Origin: Gamarada debralockiae
Taxonomy: Eukaryota; Ascomycota; Leotiomycetes; Helotiales; Hyphodiscaceae
Assembly (NCBI GenBank): GCA_002803225.1
Contig: NXFV01001895.1
Location: 62,001 to 126,000, forward strand
Direction: 5' to 3'
Length of the DNA: 64,000 nt
This document shows, piece after piece, positions 45,914-57,074 of this stretch. The stretch's first letter is position 1; the number at the start of each line of letters is the position of its first letter. The notes under the pieces are model-generated. The model searched no databases. It was not told the origin of the DNA and saw only the letters and a list, made by a program, of their open reading frames with translations. Both the position numbers and the translations under genes were made by a program.

Positions 45914-47412
45914 TCATTCAGTGTCCATCGCCTCAATCTCGTCTTCGTCAGGTTCAGATGAACTCACTCGGTCAGGCGCCATAGTTGGGCCACGACTTTG
46001 TTGGCGCTCTCTCTTGACCCTAACAATCCTCTGTCGTTGATCTTCCTCAACATCAACAGAATCTCCTTCCTCATCAACACTCGCAGGTCGATTTCTCTGT
46101 GTTCCCCGTGGAGCTGGCTCGTCGTCGTCATCCTCCTCCTCGCGTGCAGCTTGCCTCGCAGCTTGTTTGACTTGTCTGAGGAGTACGGTGTCGATGTGGA
46201 AGTCGTCGAGTTTTAACATCTATGGGCCCTTAGATTTGATTTAACTTTTGGCGCAGATGGACTTTGAACTTACAACTTCACAACCCACTTGAGGGCATAC
46301 AACTTGCTTTTGGCCTCCGGCAGGCCTGTGGCCTCTTGCTTGGCTTGACTGAGCAAATACGGTGCCATCACGATCAAGATACTCTAGAATCGCTTCCTTC
46401 TCGAAGACGTGGTTGCATTTGTCGTTGGCGTAAGGCTCCTTGAATACTTGTAAAGTCAAGGGACACTTCAAATTGGTTGTGGCGCGAGCAATGACTATTT
46501 CATCGTCGTCTGATTCGTTATCGTTCGAACCGCCACGAGAGTTGGCTGCACCATCCTGGTTGTCTTCGGGGAACCACGTTCTTGCATGAGGGACAGGAAC
46601 ATCGTTGCCATGGAGAGAGATATGGACGGTCTTTTTGAAGCCTCTGTAATCGTTGGTGTCGTATCTAGATCTTCATTAGCGCTCTAGTCGAAAGTCGTAA
46701 AATTGGCACCATACCTTGACCGCATGCTCTTTGACGCATAAGTTGCCGCATATTCCTCCTGAGCCTTCTTCAACAACTCCACTGCGCTAACAATAGATCC
46801 ATCCGTTTCAGGCTCTTCATCTTCCTCAACCTCAGCTTCTTCATTCTCCGCGTCTTCGTCCTCGTTGCTTCCTTGTCTCCTCTGTCTTTGTGCAGCAGGT
46901 CTAGGAGCAGGCGCGGCAGCTATATTCTCACTAACTTCCTTCATCATCGTGTCTTTCATAGCCAGCTCGTTCCCGTAATCGATCAAATCTCTCAGAGCCT
47001 TCTCAGCCTTAGTCGTCAAAGCTCCAACCTTCTTCTCCATTCCGTCGACATATTGTTCACGGGTAATATCTTCTTCAGACTTCTCTTCGCCTCCCTCCGC
47101 TTGGCGCCGTCTGTTAGCAGCCTTCGCAACATCTTCCTTACGAAGCTTCAATCTCTCGTTACTATCTCCAATGCTATTCGTGATGGCTTTGATAGAACCA
47201 TCCAAATGCCTTTTATATTTCGAGTAATCGTGGCTTGCGCGAAGGGCTTCGAGAGCGCGTTTCGCAGTAGGTGTAAGGGCACAACTCGGTGGCTCGTAAG
47301 GTGGGAGAGGCGTGGGTTCTTGGGCTGCTCCAGATTCGCGATGTCTGGGACGCTGGGCAGGTGAGGAGTCCTGGTTGGCGCGCCCTCGATTAACGAGTCT
47401 TCTGGAACTCAT
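45914..47412 (-). CDS. NSE2: E3 SUMO ligase Nse2/Mms21 (SP-RING), Smc5/6 complex
   Basis: SUMO ligase subunit of the Smc5-Smc6 genome-stability complex. Exons 47412-46715, 46664-46274 and 46219-45914 give 464 aa; introns are 50 and 54 bp. The N-terminal half is helical (YKRHLDGSIKAITNSIGDSN, then EKKVGALTTKAEKALRDLID), matching the part that docks on Smc5. The SP-RING begins at LKCPLTLQVFKEPYANDKCN, continues HVFEKEAILEYL and closes with VVCPQVGCE/VMLKLDDF across the last intron, so the zinc ligands Cys, Cys-x-His and Cys are all present. The C-terminal tail is acidic/basic low complexity. Longer than yeast Mms21, as usual for filamentous fungi. Confidence 0.92.
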
Positions 47413-48087
47413 GTTGACGAGTGTCTGGTCGTAGAATGCTGGTGTTGAAGATGAAATCGCGATGAAGTTCGACGCGTTCGCAAGCAGACGCGATCGAAGC
47501 TAACTAAAAATATTTGCACGTGACTTGGCACCCAAATCCTTTATCCACGTCTCTTCTGTACCAAAGTCTTTTTTTCAAGGTGGTCTTTAGCTGGACGGCA
47601 AGATCAAATAAGTCCCGAAATTTTGATTGAATTGTTGATGAATCCTGAAAAATTGGGACTACAGTAAGTTGGATAACCACGAACATAACATGCAATTTCT
47701 CAGATATTCCGGCTCCGATGCTCGACCCAATAATAGGGGTTCTCGTGCAAACGCCGCAATGCCAAGCGGCAGGCCATCTGCAGCGGTACGAAGCACAGCA
47801 CTGCGCCCCAAACCCTACGTCGACTTTCGATTCAGCTGTTTTCTACTCCGACTACTGGCCCGACTACTGGCTTAACTTTACATCTCGACTCTATTGACGC
47901 ACACAGAAGGTTGACAACTGTGGAGAGGCACAATTAATACCTTAAATTACTAGAACTCTTTCTGGAACAAATTTCAACATTTAAGGACGTGCGGAAAGTC
48001 TCAACGGATATAGGGATGTACTGCAGCAACAGGTGACCAGAAACCTCAACTTTCAGCCCTCCAGAGATTCCACCCCGCGGTCTCACA
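47413..48087. promoter_or_regulatory. Divergent upstream region, NSE2 / Zn2Cys6 regulator
   Basis: 675 bp between two divergent start codons. A CCGCGG palindrome at 48075-48080, 8 bp before the regulator's ATG, is the kind of inverted CGG pair that Zn2Cys6 proteins bind, so autoregulation is conceivable but unproven. Confidence 0.4.
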
Positions 48088-49572
48088 ATGTACACACGTC
48101 GGTCTCACAAAAAGTCCAGGTTTGGATGCAAAAAGTGCAAAGCAAGGAAGATGAAGGTCAGAATGATACTCCTTTCTATACACATGGTACTGACCGCAAA
48201 ATAGTGTGACGAGGTTCACCCAACCTGTGGAAATTGCCTCAAGCACAAGATTGCTTGTGATTTTGCTCCCCCAAAAGACCATGCAACACCTAGCTCTCTG
48301 GAACCCGTGAAGATTGATCCTCTTCAGAAGTGGCTTCAGAGAGGTGACTCGTCAAGCAGAGGAGTTTCGACTCTATCGAGTTCTCATTCCTCAACTCTAT
48401 CTCTGCCCTTAGACGCTTCGTCAATTGCAAGAACGCGGCCGTCAAGTACATATCAACTCAGTATTTCAGGGGAAAGCCCAAACTATTCGGAAACTGGGGC
48501 CCAGTATTTCCCCGCTCCGTCCCCGGTGGGAACGCCGGTGGACCGTCTTCTTGAGCTTAAGCTATTTCACCATTATGTGGAAATGACCTCTTCCGCGTCC
48601 ACGTCGCCTTTGGCTGAGAACCCTCAAAATTTCCCACGCCAGTAAGTCTTCCTCGAGTCGAAATTAATTTCCATTTACTCTAGATTACTGACTTTCCGCT
48701 GATCGGTACTATCAAAACATGCATGGGAAACCTGGCTGACAGGCTTGGCCCTCAGTAACCAAACTCTCATGGACGCGTTACTTGGTTTCTCTGCGTTCCA
48801 TCTCCGATACCTCAATACATTAGATCATGAGATTTCCTGTGCCTCGCACAGGTACATGATGCGAGCTTTAAGCGGACATGCGCAAGACCTGCGCAATGGT
48901 CTCGATGAGAAGAATGCCGAGACTGTGTTCGCAACGAGCACTTTTGTGGCATTTCACGCGGGCATGAGCCAGAAATTCTTGACTGGGTCCAAGGAGAAGA
49001 TTCCGCCTCTCCATTGGTTTCGTCCATATCAAGGCATCAAGGCAGTCTTATATGCTGGGTGGGAATGGATTTCAAAAAGCAGTGTCGAGCCGCTGCTTCA
49101 AGGAGTCGTGGAATATCTCCAAAACCCCACTTCACTTCAGGAGCAGCGCCAACAGTTCGGAGCGAAAGAACTTCCATTCGACTTTCTCTTGGAGGGTTTG
49201 TTCTTGGAAGAGCACGATACAGCAACTATCCTGGCCTACGAAACTACCGTCGCTCAACTCAATACCATAGGAATCAGTCCTATTCTGAGTCATATTCTAG
49301 GATTCCCCGCTGTGGCTCCTCGACGATTTGTGGAAATGGTAGAAGCTCAGGACCCGAGATCTCTGGCCATTGTTGGCTATTTCTTTATGTTGCTGAAGAA
49401 AGTCGAGCATGTCTCGCAAGTTTGGTGGCTGCAAGCAACGATAGATGATGAGTTCAAGGCATTGATGGATATAATACCGAAGAAATGGTGGCCAAAAATG
49501 CAGTGGGCGGCCAGCGTGTTTGATGGGCACAGTGGTGCGGTTCTTGGTGCTTTGACGCAGAAATATCAGTGA
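48088..49572 (+). CDS. Zn2Cys6 transcription factor, probably interrupted
   Basis: Fungal binuclear-cluster regulator. Exon 1 (48088-48156) and exon 2 (48205-48641) encode MYTRRSHKKSRFGCKKCKAR and the rest of the cluster: six Cys with CX2CX6C then CX2C and C, split by a 48-bp intron after KARKMK. A Ser/Thr-rich linker and LLELKLFHHYVEMTS follow. The next coding block (AWETWLTGLALSNQTLMDAL onward to 49572) is the usual fungal regulator middle/C-terminal domain. Splicing GTAAGT (48642) to CTCTAG (48683) keeps the frame but leaves an in-frame TGA at 48700-48702. After the stop at 49570-49572, another frame continues RKAIEQGLEHIVGGTVDDRF to 49724. Two breaks suggest decay; an unusual splice could avoid the first. 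Confidence 0.7.
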
Positions 49573-49918
49573 GGAAAGCCATTGAGCAAGGTTTGGAGCA
49601 CATCGTCGGCGGCACAGTTGATGATCGGTTCATTGGTGATAACTTGAAGCCGAAAAGTGCCAATAGCGAGTACTTTGAAAATCTAGGTAGGTTGTTGCCC
49701 GTTACATTTGAACTTGTATGTTGACAACTGTGATAGAAGAACTTTTACAAGAAGGAATAATATTCTATATACTACATACTACGTACATGAAAGGACCACT
49801 TATAAGAAATGTCGCCGCGAACACTTGAAACAATTTATAGAAATGTATTAGACGCAACAGCCAACAAAAACTGCTCACAACAGCAATGAAACAGAGTCCA
49901 ATTGGGGTTCCATCTCTA

Positions 49919-51165
49919 TCATCTCTTTTCCAACCCAGTCTGTAAGCCTCTGCCCATCACCGGATTATTTGTCCTCATTTCTGTACCAGGCGAAACCGCA
50001 GATTCGAGTTTGAGAGTTGCATATGACTGCTTGAAGAGGAAGCCAGGGTGGAAGAAATTGAGAGCCAACACGGCAATAGCACACATTCTGCAAGATCCAA
50101 ATGTCAGTACGAGCTAACCATTCCGCAGATTTGGATCGAAACTTACACGCTGTCCAACGCAATAAAGGCCGCTTGGTTCTGCATGATCGGATTACGCCAT
50201 CCACCAGCCATCTCAGCGATTCGATATATGCAGCGGATGAGGATTGTCCAATACGCAATGATTATGGCACCGAGAAGGCCTTTGAAATGCTTGGAGTTTC
50301 GGAGGGTGTTCGTCGATTCGTTGAATTCTCCACGGAATTTTCGGATTCGGAAAAAGACGTCGATGGCCATTATGCCGAAGACGACAAGGGTTGCGACTTG
50401 GGACGCAAGACCGACCATCATGATACTGTTCCCAGTGGTTGGTTTTGTTCCTTGGGAAGCTACCACAGCTCCGATACTGGATCAAGTCAATATCTGCGCA
50501 GGAGACTGGGTGGGATTAGCGAAAGAATATCTTACCTTTGGATGAGGATAGAAGTAATGTCGCAGAATATGAAAATCCAAGTGTACCACTTAGGTGCAAT
50601 GCGGGAGAACTTGGCGCCGTAGATGATGATGCTAAGTAAGTTCAGTCTCTAAGAGGATCATTCCAGACGCTCATCAGAACTCACATGTGCTTCAGAGTCA
50701 AATAGATTCCACCTGCAATGAAGGCAGGGGCGACAGTTAGACAGACAATTTGCATCCCAAGGCTTTCAAAAGGGCAGTTAGTTCACAGATTCAAACTGCA
50801 ATGTGAGTGGAATAATAGATTGAGCGACTCACGCTGATCTGCTGAAAGGGTTACTTCGAAGCCGTAGGCGTCCAATGTATCCTGCATATTGTTACAGTTG
50901 AGCTTTCAGGAATTCAGGACTTCATCATACCAACAACTTCACCAAAGGTACCGATTCCAAGTGCTATCAAGAAGGTCCAAGATCTCCACCTAATGCCCTG
51001 GTAAAGATGGCAGATGAGTGATATCGCGAAGAGGGCCACAAATATCAGCGTGGCTACTTTATTGGGGTAGTATCCATAAACTGAGTCTTGAATTGGGCAG
51101 GTATCCTTGGTACAGTTTGCGAATTGACCTGCTCGAGGGAGCAATGACCCTAGAATGGAATCCAT
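49919..51165 (-). CDS. RTA1-like membrane protein (lipid-translocating exporter family)
   Basis: Seven-helix fungal membrane protein of the RTA1/RTM1/RSB1 superfamily, linked in yeast to resistance and sphingoid-base export. Exons 51165-50931, 50881-50833, 50762-50685, 50631-50536, 50476-50147 and 50087-49919 join in phase to 318 aa. Family marks: SVYGYYPNKVATLIFVALFA at the first helix, GTFGEVVG/YIGRLR, MQIVCLTVAPAFIAGGIYLT, KWYTWIFIFCDITSILIQSI and the closing LALNFFHPGFLF. The extracellular N-terminus carries two Cys (NCTKDTC). The C-terminal tail is short. Divergent from the RapZ-C-domain gene. Substrate unknown. Confidence 0.9.
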
Positions 51166-51604
51166 GATGACGAGCAGAGGTTGAATATATGTTGTGAAGA
51201 TATGGGGAGAAGTCCCTTGGAGATCTCAGCTAAAGAAGAAGTCTGGGCACCGTAGATATAGTCCAGTCCAATCCATTTTCTGGGAAATATCACAACCGCT
51301 GTATCAACTCTGCCACGAAGGTTTACGACGGTTTCTGTTGGTATGAGCGCGCTGACGGCGTACTCGTATTTGTTATTTCCCGAATGCATCAATATTAACA
51401 GCCATACCAAAAGAACAACGGCTGAGAGGCGCTCATAGGAGGATCTCAATGGCTGCACTTACTTGAAGGTGCATGGGGCCCATGGTATTCGTATTTGCAG
51501 CAATATGATTAGTTACTTGGCATCTCGCTAGAAACGCCCCCAAAACCATTCGGCCAAAAAACCAACTCCGACCGCCGCCCGTGCACATTCACTGGACGTT
51601 CGAG
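51166..51604. other. Divergent upstream region, RTA1-like / RapZ-C gene
   Basis: Presumed promoters of both flanking genes. The minus-strand frame at 51150-51458 has no recognisable content and overlaps the RTA1-like start. Confidence 0.4.
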
Positions 51605-52342
51605 ATGGAGCCTCTTAACGCTTCTTCACATTCCCTAGAAGATATTCACACTCTTCCTGACTATGCTCAGAATGTCCTCCCGGAACTGAATGATAGAGAA
51701 CGTCTCACGCTTCTTCTGACCTCACATGGACATTCGCCACCTCTTAATCCAGTACCGGATTTGAGGGTAGATGTCCGCAACCTTCCAAACCCGCCAAAGC
51801 ATATTCGAGATGCGTATAATGGCACCTCAAAACGGTTACAAGAATGGATGAAGGAGGATCCTGTCTTTATCGCGAGACGTAATGCAATCAGGACTGAGAT
51901 TGAGGCTGCGATGACGGTGAAGATGGATGAGCATGGGAGGAAAGATGTGTTGAAGCTGAAGCCGCAGGGTGACGAGAAAGAGTCCCAGAATAAGTCATTA
52001 GCAAAGAAGCAGGCTTTGGAGATAGATGGATCGAATGTGGCTAGCGATGAAGAGGAGGATGGCGACGATGATGTGTGTTCTTCACCCAACAGCGACCAAG
52101 AGAGTGACCCAACCAACAACGCTACCACACTCCGAGTGGGTATTTTCTGTGCGATGGGAAAGCATAGAAGTGTAGCTATGGTTGAAGAGCTTGCCAAAAT
52201 GTCGTGGTCTGGCTGGCAGGTCAAACTTGAGCATCGTGATATCTCCAAGAAACGAGGAGGAAAGAAGGCTGGCGGTCGAGAAAAGAAAAGTCGAGGAACA
52301 AGAGGTGGAGTTTCATCATATGTTGATGATGACTATGAGTAG
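51605..52342 (+). CDS. RapZ C-terminal-domain protein
   Basis: Intronless, 245 aa from ATG 51605 (MEPLNASSHSLEDI). It has the core of the RapZ C-terminal domain: VDVRNLPNPPKHIRDAYNGT near residue 60, and VGIFCAMGKHRSVAMVEELA near 180, where GKHRS is the phosphate-binding-type loop of the family, followed by the strand VKLEHRDI. An acidic Ser-rich insert (about 125-175) separates the two halves and the tail is Lys/Gly-rich. In bacteria RapZ binds small RNA and a sugar-phosphate signal; the role of the fungal proteins is not known to me. No N-terminal P-loop kinase domain is present. Confidence 0.8.
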   Translation: MEPLNASSHSLEDIHTLPDYAQNVLPELNDRERLTLLLTSHGHSPPLNPVPDLRVDVRNLPNPPKHIRDAYNGTSKRLQEWMKEDPVFIARRNAIRTEIEAAMTVKMDEHGRKDVLKLKPQGDEKESQNKSLAKKQALEIDGSNVASDEEEDGDDDVCSSPNSDQESDPTNNATTLRVGIFCAMGKHRSVAMVEELAKMSWSGWQVKLEHRDISKKRGGKKAGGREKKSRGTRGGVSSYVDDDYE

Positions 52343-52471
52343 AAAAGGACCCTCATGTCATTGTCTAACATGAAGGAATGAGATCATTCAAGTATGATGA
52401 GAGTGAGCGTGGGTGAGTGTTTCTTTTCCGTCTCAAGCAGGGTGTGCTAAATCTCGATCTTACAGCAACCG

Positions 52472-53482
52472 TTACACAATCTTTACAACAACTGACCCAG
52501 AGAGACCCCCCCTCTCAGCTCTCGTCCAACCATCCCGAACACCTTCTTCGCTCAACCCATCCACGACCAAGCTAACCGATGGCTTAATCGTACCAGTCCT
52601 TGCCAATTCCCCAATTTCAACCAACTGCTCGCCATTCTCCTCAACAATAAAGAAAAGACCGTCCACCCTTCTTCTCTTTGCCTCCTCCCAACCCTTAACA
52701 TTTTCCCAAGCCGGCGGCGGCGATCCAATAGTCACAACCTGTCCACCATCCCTCACAAGCCTCAAGCATATCTCCAACGTCTCTCCACCAATACAATCGA
52801 ACACCCAGTCCACCAGTCCCTCAGCTCTCACAACAGTCTCCCAATCCCTCGTCTCCCGATAATCAATGACAACATCCGCTCCCAAATCCTTCAACCCCTC
52901 ACTCCCTTTCCCACCAACAGCAACGACTCTTCCCCTCTCACCAACCACATCCCTCGCAATCTGGACACCCATCTTACCCACCGCACCCGTAGCACCCGTA
53001 ACCAAAATCCTCATTCCCTTCCCCACGCATCCTCTAGCTTTCACCATAATAGCCTGCCAAGCCGTCAAACTCGCCCTCGGCAAACTACTCGCATCCACGA
53101 ACCCCAGTTCCTCCGGAATTTTCGCCAACAGCTTCGGATCAGCAACCGCAAATTCCGCCATGCCTCCCTGTCCCAAATAATCCAATAATCCATAAACACG
53201 ATCTCCAGGGGCGAAGCCGGAATTGCGGGGAGCGGAAACGATGGTTCCTGCGATATCAAAACATGGTATCCGAGGTGAGGCGAAAGAGTAGGCGGCTTCC
53301 CAGGTTAGTTCGTAGGGGGAGATGGCTGTGGCGTGGATGCGGATCAGTGCTTGGGCTGGTGATGGGGTTGGAACGGGGAAGCTGGGATCGAGGACTAAGG
53401 ACGCGGCTTTGGCTGGGTGAGAATAACTGTATTCTTTGGAAGTGGGGAGGTGGATTGCTTTCATTGTTTTGGGGACTTCCAT
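52472..53482 (-). CDS. Medium-chain dehydrogenase/reductase, quinone oxidoreductase-like
   Basis: Intronless 336-aa NAD(P)H-dependent oxidoreductase of the MDR superfamily. N-terminal GroES-like part (ALIRIHATAISPYELTWEAA, then PCFDIAGTIVSAP and GFAPGDRVYGL), then a Rossmann fold with the motif VTGATGAVGKMGVQIAR and the strand VIDYRE. The catalytic and structural zinc ligands of alcohol dehydrogenases are absent, so it belongs with zinc-free quinone/enone reductases. It lies tail-to-tail with the RapZ-C gene, 129 bp apart. Two TCCGCGGA palindromes upstream hint at control by a Pdr1-like Zn2Cys6 factor and a role in drug or xenobiotic response; this is inference. Confidence 0.88.
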   Translation of the reverse strand: MEVPKTMKAIHLPTSKEYSYSHPAKAASLVLDPSFPVPTPSPAQALIRIHATAISPYELTWEAAYSFASPRIPCFDIAGTIVSAPRNSGFAPGDRVYGLLDYLGQGGMAEFAVADPKLLAKIPEELGFVDASSLPRASLTAWQAIMVKARGCVGKGMRILVTGATGAVGKMGVQIARDVVGERGRVVAVGGKGSEGLKDLGADVVIDYRETRDWETVVRAEGLVDWVFDCIGGETLEICLRLVRDGGQVVTIGSPPPAWENVKGWEEAKRRRVDGLFFIVEENGEQLVEIGELARTGTIKPSVSLVVDGLSEEGVRDGWTRAERGGLSGSVVVKIV

Positions 53483-53635
53483 GACTTGATGTCTGGATTG
53501 ATGTGAAAATCAGAGCGCAAAACGTGAGGAAGGCGAGATTTGGATTTTGAATGAGATTTGATGTCTTTTTAATTGACTGAGAAGCTTTGTGGTATTAAAG
53601 TGACTTCACTATATATGAATTCGTTCTTTATTCAG

Positions 53636-53643
53636 TCCGCGGA
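53636..53643. promoter_or_regulatory. PDRE-type palindrome, proximal
   Basis: TCCGCGGA, the exact consensus bound by yeast Pdr1/Pdr3, within a longer perfect palindrome AGTCCGCGGACT (53634-53645). It is 154 bp upstream of the reductase start codon at 53482. Binding in this fungus is inferred from sequence only. Confidence 0.6.
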
Positions 53644-53814
53644 CTCATCAATGGATCGTTTCGCGGACAAGGTTTTCGCCGAAGACAGTCGCTCTTGCCG
53701 TGTATATCCTCCGACTAAAATCGGATGAGCCGGGTATGACGTGCGAGGCAGTGTCATGCGGGGGTAATAGCGACCGGGTATGCAAAAGCAATTCTTGGCA
53801 ACAGCAAAACCAAT

Positions 53815-53822
53815 TCCGCGGA
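53815..53822. promoter_or_regulatory. PDRE-type palindrome, distal
   Basis: A second exact TCCGCGGA, 333 bp upstream of the same reductase start and 160 bp beyond the stop of the neighbouring 7TM-type gene. Confidence 0.6.
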
Positions 53823-53982
53823 TCACGGGTAAGAAAGAAAGAGTCTTGAAAGTGCCAATAATAATATGCTACTCCCAAACCCTCCTTAAAAGTGCCTGCC
53901 GCCTTGATAATACACAATGCCTCCTTTTGACGCCGATTCCATAGCAAGACAAGGCACTTCACTTTTGCCATCATTCAACCCA

Positions 53983-55665
53983 TCAACACTTCTGGAATAA
54001 ATCCTCCTCCGACTCAGTATATCTCTGCTTATCACTCCTGCTCTTCTCCCATCTCCTACCACTAACCTGCCGAACCAAGTTGTGTTCCACAGTGATGGCG
54101 TTCGGCGGGAAAGTATGTATGCGATCGATCTCATCCTCGTCAAATGCCTCCTTCGCTGCTGAGACCATTGTGATGACTTGAGAGCTCTTTTTGGTGTCGT
54201 ATCCGCTTAGCTTGTATGAGGAGGGGGTGTTGTAGAGGGGTGGACGAGGGACGAGACGTTTTGGTATGGGGCTAGGAGGAGATTTTATGTCGGCGGATGC
54301 ATTGGCCAGGAGAGTGGAGGCGTTGTCTTTGGCTGTTATCCAGTGGAGGACGAGGACGCTGAACAGAACTGAGACGAAATATTAGCGGATGGTCGAGAGA
54401 CAGGCCTGGAGGATGCTTACTGTCGACGTTGCAGCACATTAAGCAGATCCACCCAGGTTCACCATTCAACACCATGACGACGGTAAGATTTCTGTTATTG
54501 TGTTAGATTGAAATGGCTGTGATGAGATACGAGCTTACACAACGCTCGAGGTCAAGGTAGCGCAGCTTCCGATGAAAGTACGGAGAGCGACACTTCGTGT
54601 TTGTGATGAGGGGTTGTTCTTATACGAGTACAGAGCTGTGCAATGTCAGTCGAGAGCAAAGTTGAAGATTGGCATCTTGCTTACCTCGGAGTGGAAAGAG
54701 GAACAAAGAAGTCAAGTACACCTGAGAGCTTCAGCAGGCTATCTCCGTATCGATTCCAGGGTGTGGTACGTTGACCAATACGTCGAATGATATCAAGGGT
54801 ATCATTGCAAGCCTCTTCATCCCGATCCGGCAACCACCATCCTCGAAGATAGCGAACCGACTTGGAGAAGTCAACCAACAGGAAAAGTAGTTTTCGACTC
54901 CAGTGAACTTACAATTTGAAGTTCAAGACTATGACGACGCAATATGGAACTGTTCTGGTCAGAAAAATCTTTCAACAGGGTTATTGATAAAATCTAACTG
55001 AGCATGCCAAAGGTATTGAACAGGTAGAGGCGATCCTTGAATCGAGACTTTGTATTTCTTCGAACGATATACTAACATATTGGTTAGTTAGTTGTCCTGA
55101 AGAGATAATGGATGACTTACCACTCGCTCAACAAGAAAGAAGTAGATGAGCTAGATTATCAATATTCAGTCCAAGTCTCCGAGCAAGCGAAGTAAGACAT
55201 ACCACCTATCAAGTATTAGACATTGCCAAAAGTGGAGTATGGTCGATCTTACTTTCGTAGTCATATAACATCCCAAACATAACAGTATTGCTCTAGAGCA
55301 CATCGACTGCGAAGAGTCTACCCCATATCCGTTTGAGAGAATTGCTGTACCCAAGACGAAAATGATCGAGTCGCAGTATATGAGTAAAATAGCTGAAGCA
55401 CACATTGAGCACTAGGTGATATCGAAGAATGTCTCGAGGACTCACCCCAGCAGACAGGAGGCAATCGACTCCAATCCCGTACATTTTGAACTCGACGACC
55501 TAAGAATATTTAGCAATGCTATTTTCCTGAAATATGGGGGAGATTTGTTGAATACATACTCAGGCAAACTGAGAGTGCAGCTATTGATATGAGGGAGAGA
55601 ACAGTCGAAACGACTGTCCCCGCCTTGCTCTCTTGAAGTGAAACGTGTGGATCTCGTGACCACAT
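53983..55665 (-). CDS. Fungal multi-pass (7TM-type) membrane protein
   Basis: A conserved fungal integral membrane protein of unknown function, with many short exons. From a plausible ATG at 55665 (MWSRDPHVSLQESKAGTVVS) the readable blocks are VVEFKMYGIGVDCLLSAG, AILLIYCDSIIFVLGTAILS, CSRAILLCLGCYMTTK, LIYFFLVERVYIVRRNTKSR, GMLIPYCVVIVLNFK, FAIFEDGGCRIGMKRLAMIP, LTSLFLFPLRALYSYKNN, VALRTFIGSCATLTSSVVNL and GEPGWICLMCCNVDILFSVL. From VERV onward all splice phases close. The first two junctions do not close with the strongest sites, and an upstream exon may be missing. Tail: cytosolic, ending at 53983. It has a 7TM receptor-like layout, but no ligand or G-protein motif that I can name. Confidence 0.7.
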
Positions 55666-57074
55666 TCCTGCGATGCCGACGGTTGTAGCTGTTCTTGAAA
55701 GAACAGTAAATGTATGTTAACAGAGTAAGAAAAAGGTATCTTGAATCCGCGTTTAGTGAAGGTGCAGCTCTCGTATTACTTATTCAAACTCTCGGTGGGT
55801 AAATCCAAATGAGGCTACAGCCCATAACATGCAATGAAAAGTAATGCGCATCATACCCTAGAAATCCGATAAAGACCTTTCATTCCTGCAGAAGCCACCG
55901 CTTTACCGCGGTCGTTTTGACGTATTCTTAGGGAAGCGTCCAAGCTCGAATCGAGAAGGCACTGGCCGGCATGATTGGAACTATTAGATAGAATGCAGGA
56001 AATGGTGGGAGCTGGGGTAACACAAAATCGGAGCAGTACAGCTCGGAAGCTGGCCCAGCTGTCTGTGTACCATATAAGAAACCGACTTATGAATGTGAGG
56101 AGGATTGAAAAGGGAAGTGATTGGCAGCCCCAAGCATTTGGGTCCCTTCCGGCCATTGAGAGATGACAGCTCTAGCAATGGGGTTGTAATGATAAGGAAA
56201 CCTTGGCGACGATCGCCGGATTGTCTTGGGGAAGGCCCTCGGTTGGCTAGGTTAGATCCCGATTTAGCCACATCTGCAGCCATTGGGCACTCGGCACTGG
56301 GCGCGGGCATGCAAGTTCCTTGATGTTTTCTTTTTATGCTGCTTGTGACGAGAACTGATAGATATCAATAGTTCAAAGAAGCTAGCCTTTTCGGAGGCGG
56401 GAGGCGGGAGGCGCGCGGACCGCTTCGGTTGGAAGTTCGCACCTGTTCTCGACTTGGAGTTCGAATAATTTAGAAGGGTGTCATATTCAACGTCGGAGGA
56501 TTAAGGGCGGTTCCAGAATTCATTGAAGCGTGGGTACCGTAACTCAAGAGTAACTCGAGAAACGGCGGCCGAGAAGATACGTCGCATCGCTGCGCGAGAA
56601 CAGACGCTGCGGTGTCAAGAATTAGAGGCACATCGACGATGCGCCGCAGAGGGCTATCCGTTTTACGATTTGGCTTGGATCTATTTGATCGCGAAATAAT
56701 CGACCACTTTGCGCGTCCGATGCATGACGAAATTTCCGAACAGAAGCAGCGACTTGAAAATTTCCGGTGCACCTACACGTGATAAGACACGTGAACATTT
56801 GAGACCTCGATATTATCCTTAACCAGTTTCATCTGGCAGTTTTTGGACGATGTCGTGCTACTCCTAGCACCCTCGGAAGTGTTGTTTGGTTCATGGGATT
56901 TTATTTTTTATTTCGGCACGTCACTCTGTCCTTTGTCGGGAAGGCACAGGTTCATTGTTACAATTATGAATCTTGATCCGATAATCCAAAAACACCACCA
57001 CCTATATCATCTAAGTATTATACTCCCTGACTCCAAGCTTATTTTCTTATCTATTACATAAACGCCAGCCAAAT
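55666..57074. other. Intergenic, nothing recognised
   Basis: About 1.4 kb. A first exon of the 7TM-type gene may lie near 55680-55860, where an acceptor-like TTTCAAG precedes in-frame codons. A purine-rich GGAGGCGGGAGGCGGGAGGC run occurs near 56394-56413, and CACGTG motifs near 56775-56795. No other gene seen. Confidence 0.4.

Noticed and set aside
51667..52248. Minus-strand frame of 193 aa
   Set aside because: Antisense to the RapZ-C-domain gene, whose conserved motifs support the plus strand.
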